Positions 33,901 to 45,900 of a DNA stretch of 64,000 nucleotides are shown here, one piece after another. Source of the stretch: Diphasiastrum complanatum (lineage: Eukaryota > Streptophyta > Lycopodiopsida > Lycopodiales > Lycopodiaceae); the NCBI GenBank assembly GCA_029204225.1, contig CM055098.1:18321303-18385302 (forward strand), in the 5' to 3' direction. The translations under genes and the position numbers were made by a program. Each line of letters begins with the position of its first letter. The first letter of the stretch is position 1. Under the pieces are notes generated by a model, which saw only the letters and a list, made by a program, of their open reading frames with translations, did no database searches and was not told the origin of the DNA.

Positions 33901-36900
33901 AATGCTCTGCCTCACATTTTCATGATTGTTTGTATTTTTATAAATAATGTATAAATGCTAAACTATAGCACACCATCGTGAAAAAGGTGGCCCATTTTAC
34001 CTCAAAGGTCTTTGTCATGGCAATGAATTCATTATGTTTGGTCTCTGCTTGTACAGTTGCTCTAGCTTCCAATTCATCTTTAGCCTGTAATGATATAAAA
34101 GAGAAGAGTGTTAGGATTCCAAAATGATAACTCACAACTTTGAAGAGTTATAAAGTAGTTACAGTCTTAACGGCTTTAAGAAATACCAAGAGCGTTGACT
34201 GCAATTTCTTCATGGCTTCATCTCGTTCATTTGCAATTGCTTTTTCCCGAGTTTCATACAAAACTTTTACTCGCGTAATTTCCTCTTCCACATACCTGCA
34301 AGTTTGTGCATCACAGCAGCCTCAAAGTAAATACAAAACAAGATTGCAAAAAGCATGATATTGTTGGGGGGAGGGGGCCTTCCCAGCTGTCAAATTGAGC
34401 CTGAGGTTCTAATCTATGCAATGATGACCCATTCCAGTAAACTGGAGTCTTCAATTGGAAGGCGTACCAAATTGGACAAACGTTTTGGATAAAAGTTTGA
34501 TCAAAATAGTACAATTATCTTGCATTGGGTGAGGTGGCCCAAGATACCAAGAAAAATGAGTGCTTGATTTCTCAATAGGTAAAAGGAGAATTATCATTTG
34601 GGTACTTCCATTTTTTTCATAGTTATCAACATATAGTAGCAAGCAACCATAGTAGTTATCAATACATAGTAGCAACCCAACTTGTTTGAAACCTGTCCTA
34701 TTTGAAAGTTTTTTTTTTCCTATATGCATTTTCACCTATTTGTAACAATAGCATAAGGTTGTGATCTTTTATTATTGTATAACAACTAATGAACAATTAG
34801 TTCTGCAATAAAGCAAAGATTCAATTAAATTTAATTTTTTTTTCTGGACGCTTGGTTGATTTTATCAAACATTTGAAAAATGTTTCTAGCATTTCAAGTT
34901 TGCACGTTTTAAACATTTGGTTGCTATACTACCGTGTATCAACAAAAGCACATATGGCACCGAACAATTTAGTCTTACCAGGTGCTCTATCTTCCCAAGC
35001 CCCGATATCATACCTGAGCATTTCATCTTTCTCTATGATTTTTTTTTGAAGCAGGCTATAACTACTTTCAGCTTTCAGCTTGGCAGCTTTCTCTAATTTT
35101 AATTCCTCTTCAAGCTCAGCAATACTGACATCTTGTGCTACCAATTCCCTCCTTAGTTCTCTGCCCTGGATATCAATATTCCAATTCTCATGACTAGTTA
35201 ATAAACCACAGCTCAGCTTTCATTTGAAAAGACACAAAAGTGGATGGACTGTGGAGACTAATTTATATGAAAGAAGTTTTTACACAACCATACTACCGTA
35301 GCAGACATAATGAGGTTGTTCCATACAGCATACGGAATGTGTCTTTTTTCCTTTGTTAAAAATAATAAAATTAAAAAATATTAATCAAAACCATAGTACC
35401 CCGTGGTACCGCTGGTATGGTACCGCCGGTACCATATCAGTGGTACCGCCGGTACGGTACCGCCCTGGGATCCGCGGTACCAGGGCGGTACCATAATATA
35501 AAAAAAAATAAAATTCCCGTGTTATTTTCGCAAAAAAAAAAAAAAAAAAATTTGGTACCGCCGACCGATATGGTACCGCGGTACCATATATGGTCCTGCG
35601 GTACCGGGATCCGCCTGACCTGGTACCACGGGACCTATGATCAAAACACATTTCATATGTAGGAAACAGACTCAAAAGAGCATATAGCATAAAAAATTTC
35701 AGAAAGGGTATCAGTGACATAACCAATAAAATGCTTGAGACTTCTATCAAGATACCTGATGCACCTCGTCATCTAGACGTCCACGCCACTCGGCCTCAAG
35801 GTTGCTGAAGGTGGTCTGGGTATCTTTCAAGATGTCTTTTGTGTGTGATACCTCGGCTTTCAGTTCCTTGATTGTTTCATTTTGACTATCCAGCATTTTG
35901 TTTTTGATCTGTGAACAAAAGCATACTTGACTCACAAGCATGATAAAATCCTGAACGTTGATTACTAGGACCATTATCACGTAAAACAAGAATGATGTAC
36001 CTTTTGGGATTTTAATTTTGTTAAAAGCTCACCTTCAGCCAGCCCAACCAAATTCATTGACAAAAAACAGAACTACAGCTTCAGAAATAAGTTTCATTCT
36101 TAACAGTAAAACAATGGTCCTCATTTGAGGAAGATTTGGGCAAATTCAACAAAAAATGCAAATGACATACATAAAGGAATAAGCAGAACAGCCCTAAACC
36201 CCATGGTACATCTCTACCAGAGGATGTTGCTCATATGACATAGAACTGAATTGTTGTTAGTAATTCATCTCAAGAAAGCACGAATTGTATGTACTAGTTC
36301 AAACAGCACTTGTTTTATTACATAATTCCCAGCCGTATGCAACAAGGTTGTTCTAAATGGCATATGAAATGCGATTGCCTTTGTTTCTTTCCCACGTTAA
36401 CAAATTGAAAAATAGTTTTTTGTGTTTTAGTCATGTTCCATACTTATGTAATACATTGCATTCCATGCATACAGAACACAATGTACACAAAAAGCATTTC
36501 TATGAATTAATATGCCATGACAGTTTTGCACGCACGGGAGAATTCTGTTTCTGTTATAAAGCACAAAAAATTTCAAGCTTAAGAAAATCTTAGAGAATGG
36601 GCTTCTAAAACAACCGAAATGAGCTGAGCCTCAAGACTCTCTAATCCTCTTACAACATAGTTCGTGTGATAGAACCTCATAGGTGTCGATGCAGAGGCCT
36701 CCCAAGTAATGATAGCTATGATAAAAGGACGTTTCTTTATAATTAAATCAAAGAAAAGAATTGAAGAGATATAAAAGTACATAGAAGTACGAACAAACAG
36801 AAATTTGTTAGCAAAACTGGCATGGAAATTTGTTGCCTTAGATTATGGTGCCTTGATCATGTAAGCACCTTAACAGCATCCTCACTAGCCATGAGCTTTT

Positions 36901-39900
36901 CCCTGCATGTACTAGCTCCTTCTTTAAGATGCCGATTCTCTTCAACAAGGGATTCAAGTCGGTTCTTGAAAGTCGATTCTGCTCTTTCCCATTCTACTTT
37001 GGCAGATTCTTGCAATTTCTTTTGTAAGGTTTCAAGCTCGCTTGCTAGGCCGTCGGATTGCGCAGCACGCTGCCTCAACTTGCTAAGTTCTTCTCGAAGT
37101 TCTTGGCAATTCTAATGTAATTGTCAAGCATGTAAGTTTCCAATCTTCAAAGTACAGCAGTACAAGTAGCAACTAGGAAATTGGAAAAATGAAACTGAGT
37201 TTGCTTCAAGATCAACAACATTGTACTGGATTGATTATCAAGAAGAAGGTACCTCCTGTGGAGATGATGCCTTTACCAAGTCAAGCTGGACAACGTGCAA
37301 CCTTGTCTTCTGTTTCACATTACCTGCTCTTTTGTTAGAAAGCTAGCCAAGACCATAGTCGTGAACATAGTGGCAACAAATTGCCTCCTTACCAATTCAA
37401 ATTGAAATTTTAAGAAATGTTTTGTTTCCAGAAAAAAACTAACCATTACCACGTTCTATTAAAAAAAATCAAGTTTTCTTGAATCATTTTGCCCTAGGAA
37501 GATTCGAATAGGTTGAAATTGACTTGTGACTATGGTCCCAAATTCATATGCAAAGTCCATGAAAAACTTTTGTTAACACAAAAACTCAATAGCCAGCAGA
37601 TGAATGTGGATTTGAAGTCTGATTTTCATAGTGATGGTAAATCCTAAAGTTGCATTTACATCAAGATTTATGGAATGCAGATTGCCCTTGAAAAATACTT
37701 GGTTAAAAGTTAAAACTCTCCCCCACCCTTACTTCCCTTCTTCACCCTCCGTGCTGTCTTCTAGACCAGCTCCTCGCTGCATGATGCCCCACCAAACCTG
37801 AGTCCCCATTCTTATACATCCGCGACTTACTGCCTAAATAGCACATAGATCATCAAGAATAAAGAGAGCAAAGCCATTATTATGAAGGTTCATTGCAGCA
37901 CACAAGATATCTAAGAATTGATGGAAAACAGTGACTTCCATAATTATCTTATCTACCTATCCTGATCTAATGCTATACTGAGTTGTCTCCTACTTGAGCT
38001 AAAAACTACAAGTTATCTTCATAGAGTAAACAATCATCAAAGACACAGCATGAAAATGAGACAAAATCATCACATACAGAAAGCAAAAAAAAAAAGGATG
38101 AAGAGAGCGGCATTCAGCATCATACCACGGGGGGTGTAGGCGACGGGGCGGTGAAGAATGTGTGGATTTGCCTTTATGGGGCTTAGAAGGAAAGGCTAGA
38201 GAAGTGGCAGTGTGAAGAGAGGTGGTAAAGAAAGCAGCTTGTGTTTCAACTATACTATCATGGGGAAAAGAGTAAAGTAATGAAGCCAGAGACTCCTGGT
38301 AGACTGGCATGTGTAGAGGGCTGAATGTGTATCTGGGTGCATGGGTAAGCATGGACGGGAGGATGACTAGGAGGGTGGGAGGCAACCAATAGCGAAGGAG
38401 ACGAAAGAGTGATCAGAGAGGGTGGTGGGAGAGGTATGAAAATCAGAGATGAGAGGTATGGAGGATGGTGATCCCATGAGATAATCAACAGAGGATGCTA
38501 AAACTGTGAATAAAGGAATCATAGATATCAAATGACTCAAGTAGGAGGTGGGATGCTTGAGAGAACCATGATAATCTGTAGCCCTGATCATGAAGATGTT
38601 GTGAGGAGGATAGTGCAGTCTGTATGTATCGTCTGTCTATCTCTAGTAACACTTGTACCCTCTGTGTATACGTAATGAGTTGGAGAGCTGCCTCGATCTG
38701 GATAGGTGGAACTCCAAACTCGGCCAGGAGAATCTCATGTGGAACAGAAGGCTTCGCACAAATCAACCGAGCTAGCATAGTGGTCTATAGTCGTGAAAGA
38801 CTGGCCCAGTGTGAAGAGGGAAGACCTGTACACCATGCCTCTGTCGCATATAGAGCCATCGGGGTGACAATGGTATCAAAGAGACGACACTCACTGCAAG
38901 CATCCTGGATGGACTTCAGGTAACTCTCTAGCTAAACAAGGGAGGCATGTCCCTTCCCTAGTCGAGTGGTAGCGGCCTGTCTCATGCTAAAAGGACTTGA
39001 GTAAGGGATCCTCAGGTATGTGTAGGAAGGGACCACCTCTAGAACCTGTCCTCCCAAAGTAAGCTCTTGTTGCTGCATGAATGCTCGAGAAGTGTTGAAG
39101 ACCATAACCTTAGTCTTCCCAATGTTCACCCCTAGGCCCCATCTGGTGCAAAACTCATGCAAGCAATCCAACTGTCGTTGTAGACCCTCTCTGGTCGGTG
39201 AGACCAATACCACATCATCGACATAAAGGAGGATAGCAATCAAGATGTCCCCAAGCCTTTAACCAACACCACCACACTGTGTAGTGACTCTCTCCAACTC
39301 ATCAATATACAAGCCAAAGAGGACTGGTGAGAGGGAGCAACCCTGCTTCACCCCAATTGTTACGAGCTCGTAACCAGTGCCGAACCCTAGAGAACACAGA
39401 TAGGTCAGATACCACAGTCAGGGTCGTTTCCAGCGTACACGACCAACAGGGCAAGACAGTGTGAGTAGTGTGCCCAGCACGGTCCATAGCCGTGGCGGGC
39501 CTAACACAGCCTAGGGACCCTGTCAGCAGGATAGAACTCCCGACGTGCAGTCGGCCACGTCAGTGCCACGTGGCCGACACTTGGCAGTTGCATGCTACCA
39601 GTCCTCACACTGGGCTAGGAGGGGCTTACTCCATATCAGGGAGTAGGCAAGGTTGGGTGAATCAATTAGTGTTTGCCCTACTGTGGTGTTAGGATCTATT
39701 ACATATCAGACCCATCTCCATCTTTGGGAGCTAAGTAGCAGCAGGGAGAAAGTAAAGAGAGTGCTCAGAATCTCTTAAAACTTTGGTAAATAGGAGAGAC
39801 AGATCTAGCGCTGGAGGAGTAGCTTTCTACTGTGAAAATCTCCGTTGAATCATCTTCCTTTCAGTTGGAATATGAGTTAGATTTCTGAGACAAATCCATC

Positions 39901-42900
39901 GCTGTAGAGACAGCTATCTGACAAGGCAATTTCAGTAGAATTCTGAGTCATCTGAGCAAAATTTCAAGGGAAAAAGATGGGCAGATCCATCGCTGTATAG
40001 CTAGCCCTCAGATCTAAAAATTGTAGCAAGTTCTGAGTAGATTAGAGTAAGTTCTAATCAGAAATAGAGTGGCAGGGTCAGCGCTGGACAGGGAGTTGAA
40101 AAATTGGATTTTCATCCCTGATTTCTGAGATTTTTCAGTAGTTTGAACTTCAAACTAGATTGCTTCAGACCAGCGACCTACTACTTGAGGTCAGATCAGA
40201 GATTCAAGCGAGTATTGGGCCTTGAATTTCAGAAAATTGGGCCAGACAGGTGGCTGTCCAGTCAGCGAGGGCAGAGATACAAAAAATTCCGGATTTCTTG
40301 TTGTAAAATTCCGGTTTTCACTCAGTTTGTTGGAGCCCCACACCTGAAATCAGATCAGTCAGCTGCTCAACTCAAGCACCGGAAAATTTGGCACCGTTTT
40401 GGAGCTTCAAACTGGCGGATTCCGGGACAGCAAGTCTGAAATCTTGGGGAAAAGAGCTGAAAGGGTTCCTCTTCGAAATTTCTTTGGAAGTACAGTCCTC
40501 AGAAACAGCTAAGTCATCTTTCCTTTCCCTTGTACAGTTGTAAATTAGTCTTTTTGACTTTTTTTCATCAAAAGTTAAGGTACCTCTCTTTCAGTTTCCA
40601 AGATGACCACTCCTCAGGGACCTGATCAACCCCCGGAGAGAGGCTTCGACGAACTTGAAACAGAAGCCTTGGCTTACAGTAAAGGGAAAGAACCTATGGA
40701 AATGGAAGAACAAGAACAGTTCGCCGACGAACTCGACGAACTGGTTACCAAGGAGCAGTTTCTCCAGTTGGTAACAGAAGTGGATGAACTGAAGTTGGCA
40801 TTAGCCAATTTCAAGTCCAGTGTGGATGACTCGTTCGCTGAACTCAAGAGCTTGATTTTGAGTTCCGCGAAAGGAAGCCTTCCCTCCACTTCTCAGTTGT
40901 CTCCTTCTCCACTTCCATCAGTTTCGGGTGAGACTTTACGGTCTCACCCTAGTGTCTTTAAAGATTTAAAGCCTCCTACTTTTAATGGGGAAGAGAAGGA
41001 TAGAAATGCAGACATTCTACAAACCTTCCTCAGCAAATGGAAGAACATTCATGCTCTTAAACAGACCCCTGACCATTTGCAAGCTATTGAGGCCAGTCTT
41101 TCCTTAGGACCTATGGCCTATAAGTGGTGGTTAAATCTCCAGGAGACTGGGCAGACTCCCCGGTCATGGAAAGCTTTTGAAGAAGCTTTTTTAAGAGAAT
41201 TTCTACCAGAAAATGAACTTGATAGAGCCTGGGAATCCTGGGAAAGATCAGTAATGGACAAGTCCCTCATCCAATATATCTCGCCGTATCGAGAAGCAAT
41301 TTTAAAGATTAAAAATATGGATGATTATCAGAAAATCAGGGGATTTGTCCGTGGCCTCAAAGATGAATATAAAGTAGAGGTCCAGAGAAACTCGCCTACT
41401 ACCCTTGAGCAAGCTCTCAGATATGCTCAAATCTATGATGATTCAGTGGGTAGGAAGAGGGTGAGACAGCAGCCACTTTCTAAGCAGCCTCCTTAGAAAG
41501 ACTTTCAATTTAAAAAGAAATTTTTAAAAAGAAAGAAAGAAGATAAATTTAAAGGTGAAGTTCCTTAGAAACGCCCTTCACTCATACAGCCCTTAAAACC
41601 AGATGATTTTGAGAAAGCCAAACAAGAACGTTTGTGTTTTCTGTGTATGGGCAAGGGACACACAGTCAGACAGTGTCCCAAGGGGCCTTTCACTAAAAAA
41701 GATAAAAAAGATAAAAAAAAAGTTCATCTTGTTCAGACTGTATGTTTCCCAAAGTGTATCATGAAGATCATGAACACTGTTGCTAGCTGACCTCTGCAAT
41801 GCTAGCGAGACCCTTCAGCTTTGGGCCGCATGACCTAGTACGTATGCATGGGAAAGTTGGTAACCAGTCAGTAAGAGTTATGGTTGATGATGGGGCAACC
41901 CATAATTTCATCAACTACACCCTGGTTAAAAAGCTTAAACTACCAGAAGTACCTAGTCAGCATAGGTACATAGTTTCATTAGCTAAGGGTGAAGATAAAA
42001 AAATATGGGAAAATATGGTAAGTAATTTGAATCTTGGTATTCAGGGGTACCAAGATGAAATAAACTTTCAGATAATGCACCTGGATCGTACAGACATTGT
42101 TCTCGGGAGAGATTGGCTCTACAGTTTAGGACCTTCCCTCCACATAAACTATCAGGAGAACACCCTCAGCTTTCAGCATAAAGGCCGAGAGATCCAGTTG
42201 CATGGGGAGCATGATGTTCCCAACAGTCCTATGGTCTGCAGTTCAGAGCTCTGTCAGCTAATCGGAGACGAAGACCATCAGGTATTCTTATGTGAATTTC
42301 AGTTTATTCTTGAAGTTTCTATTTCCAGTTCTATTCAGCAGAAAATCAGTAAATTAGAAATTTTATTGTCTAAATTTAAAGATGTTTTTCCTGAAGATTT
42401 ACCACATGGTTTACCACCTAGCAGAGAGGTAGATCATGTAATAAACCTAGTACCAGGTACAGCACCTGTTTCTAAACCTCCGTATCGGGTCAGCCAAACA
42501 GAGGATGAAGAAATAGCTAGGCAGTTAACAGATTATCTTGGGAAAGGCCAAATTCAGACCAATAGTTCACCATGGGCCTCACCAGTCCTATTGGTGAAAA
42601 AGAAAGAGGGGTCTATGCGTCTTTGCGTAGATTACAGAGCCCTCAATAAAGTCACAACTAAGAATAAATACCCTATGCCTCGGGCAGACGAGTTGTTTGA
42701 CCAACTCGACGGGGCTAAGTTTTTCAGTAAAATAGACCTCAGATCGGGATATCATCAAGTCTGTATTAAGTCAGAAGATGTCTCGAAAACAGCTTTAAGG
42801 ACTCGTCACAGTCATTATGAGTTTAAGGTGATGCCATTTGGGCTCACAAATGCTCCAGCTACCTTTATGACCTTGATGAACAGTGTCCTCAGACCATACT

Positions 42901-45900
42901 TGGGTAAGTTTGTAGTCGTATTTCTAGATGACATCCTCGTTTACAGCAAAACGAGGAAGGAGCATCTAAAACACCTTAGAAAGGTGTTTCGACTGCTCAG
43001 AAAGCATAAGCTCTATGCTAAAAAATCCAAGTGTGAATTCTTCGTTGAAGAAGTAACATATTTGGGTCACATTATCTCTTCAGATGGCATTAAGATGGAC
43101 CCAAATAAGGTTAAAGCCATACTCAGTTGGCTGAGACCTCAGAATATTTTGGAACTTCAGATCTTTCTTGGTCTGGCGGGATATTACAGACGATTTGTCA
43201 AGGAATATGCTTAGATAGCAGTTCCTATGACAAATCTCCTTAAGGGGAAGGGAAAAGAGTTCATTTGGGAGTCCGCACAGCAGGAGAGCTTTGATGCTCT
43301 CAAAACAGCCTTAGCTACAGCACCGGTTTTAAAAGTCGTCGACCCCAATCAGCCGTTTGTGGTCGAAACAGATGCTAGCGACTTTGCAGTAGGTGCTGTG
43401 CTAACTCAGGGCGGACGACAAGTTGCGTTCGAGAGTAAAAAACTCGAGCCAGCTCAGACTAGGTACAGTGCCTATGAAAAGGAACTCTTTTCTATAGTAC
43501 ATGCCCTTAAGACTTGGAGGCATTATTTGTATGGTGCCAACTTTGAGGTCCTGATAGACCATGAGAGTCTCAGATACCTTTGCAATCAACCTGAGCTTAG
43601 AGGTCGGAAAGCTCGTTGGGCAGAGTTGATGCAAGGGTTTGACATGTCTATCAGACATAGGCGTGGAAATTTCAATACAGTAGCAGATGCCCTTAGCAGA
43701 ATGCCTATGATAAACGAGCTGAGTTTTACTCAAATTCGTAATGAGTTACTCGAGTCCTTGAGAGGGAAATGCCAGCATGATGCATTCTTCTCTATTATCT
43801 GGAACTCAGTCCAGAATTGACAGTTACAGACTCTAGAACCAGTTCCCGAGGCTGGTGCCAGTTCATCCAAGAATACGACAGCTTCCGTTGAGGATGATGA
43901 TGAGTCCGAGTATACGTCGTCAGATGACGTTGAGGATTCTGAGCTTGTACTACCCAAGCAAACCCCAGTGGTTGAGGGTCAGTTGACTCAAGGATTCAAA
44001 TGGAAACAGTATTCCATTCAGGATGAGTACTTGCTCTATAGAGATAGAGTATGTGTCCCCAATTCAGAGGATTATAGGCAGCAGGTCCTATATGAATGTC
44101 ATGACAATCCTAGCGCGGGACACCCAGGCATACAGAAGACCTATGAGCTTCTTCGTAGGCAATTTTTCTAGCCCAGTATGAAAAAGGACGTCCACCAGTA
44201 TGTAACCAGTTGCCAGAAATGTCAAGTATACAAAGCAGAGCGTTTAAAGGCAGGAGGGTTGTTGCATCCCTTAGAAATACCAACTGGTAAATGGGAGAGT
44301 ATCTCCATGGATTTTATAGTAGGCCTGCCTAAAACCCAAAAGGGTAATGACGCTATATGGGTCACAGTTGACCGTCTGACCAAAATGGCTCATTTCATTC
44401 CGACCAAAACAATTGTTAGAGCTCCAGAGTTAGCGAGGTTGTTTGTAGTCGGGCTATTTAAATTGTACGGTCTACTTTCCGGCATAGTCAGCGACCGGGA
44501 CAGTAAGTTTACTGGAAATTTTTGAAGGATAGTATTCCATCATCTCCATACTAAACTTAATATGAGTACCACCGACCATCCACAGACGGACGGTCAAACA
44601 GAGAGGTGCTGGAGGATATGCTTCGTGCATACGTCAGCAAGAAGCAGACTAATTGGGAGGAGTATCTCTCAATATTAGAGTTTGCTTACAACAGTACCAA
44701 ACATTCAGCTACGAGATACAGCCCATTTATGCTGATGTACGGTTTTCAGCCACGCTCACCCACAGCTGTAGGGTTTAAACAAGAAAAAGTTGAAGCAGCC
44801 AGAAACTTTTTAGAGGACCTAAACCAGATGATAGAACATGCTAAGTCCCAGGATCGAGCCAGGCATTATGCAGATTCACAGAGACGAGATGTGCAGTTCT
44901 CCACTGGTGAGAAAGTCTACTTGAGAGTCCCAGTCGACTCTAAAACCCTCAAATCAGGAGTGTGTGCTAAGTTGTCTCCAAGGTATTGTGGTCCCTTTAC
45001 CATCAGTAGGAGACTAGGCGAGGTCACCTATGAACTAGAACTCCCACACAGCAGTAGGGTTTTTCCAATCTTTCATGTAAGTCAGTTACGAAAAGCCTTA
45101 ACCAGATCAGACAATCTGGTAGGGGACAGTGTGTTCTCCCATTGGATCCTCAGCAACCTCCACATGAACCAGAGGAGATTCTTGACAGTAGAGAGACGCA
45201 TACTCGTCATACTCTATACCGAGAATATCTGGTTAAGTGAAATGATTAGCCTATTGAGAATGCCACTTGGGGAAGAGGCAGCGTCCTTCGCAAAAAAAAT
45301 TTCGGACTTTGTCTTAGAGGACCAAGACGGTTCTTAAGAGGGAGGGAGTGTTACGAGCTCGTAACCAGTGCCGAACCCTAGAGAACACAGATAGGTCAGA
45401 TACCACAGTCAGGGTCGTGTCCAGCGTACACGACCAACAGGGCAAGACAGTGTGAGTAGTGTGCCCAGCACGGTCCATAGTCGTGGCGGGCCTAACACAT
45501 CCTAGGGACCCTGTCAGCAGGATAGGGCTCCCAGTTGAGTCCCAACGTGCAGTCGGCCACATCAGTGCCACGTGGCCGACACTTGGCAGTTGCATGCTAC
45601 CAGTCCTCACACTGGGCTAGGAGAGGCTTACTCTATATCAGGGAGTAGGCAAGGTTGGGTGGACCAGTTAGTGTTTGCCCTACTGTGGTGTTAGGATCTA
45701 TTACACCAATAGTGCTCCAAATCTGATCGGATATGCCACTGCTATGTCGGAAACATCCCAGGACACGCTCATAAAGTGCCATCATAGCAAGAACGATGTC
45801 GGTGGAAAAGCCGAGGTCGCGGAGTCTTTCGATGAGTAATGAGCGAGGAACAGAATCAAAGGCTTTCCTGGAGTCCACAAAACAACTGGAAACACTCGCT

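Larger units (their letters stand above)
39358..45705 (+). mobile_element. Complete Ty3/gypsy chromovirus (F1), nested in a LINE
   Basis: 6348-bp element with LTRs at 39358-39703 (346 bp) and 45349-45705 (357 bp), both starting TGTTACGAGCTCGTAACC and ending GGATCTATTACA. A 5-bp target duplication CCAAT flanks it. Primer site, gag, zinc knuckle, protease, RT, RNase H, integrase, chromodomain and polypurine tract are present in that order, so it is structurally full length. It carries at least eight stop codons and three frameshifts and cannot encode its proteins. The few LTR differences (one 11-bp indel plus scattered substitutions) indicate a fairly recent insertion. It splits the LINE, and both lie in a large intron of the coiled-coil gene. 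Confidence 0.95.

Noticed and set aside
36579-36782. Extra exon of the coiled-coil gene ([14 protein letters not shown] on the minus strand)
   Set aside because: Splice borders are unclear and the neighbouring exons already join in phase without it.
37740-37860. Exon carrying the missing phase base before 37323
   Set aside because: A frame exists on the minus strand but lacks coiled-coil character and a clear donor.
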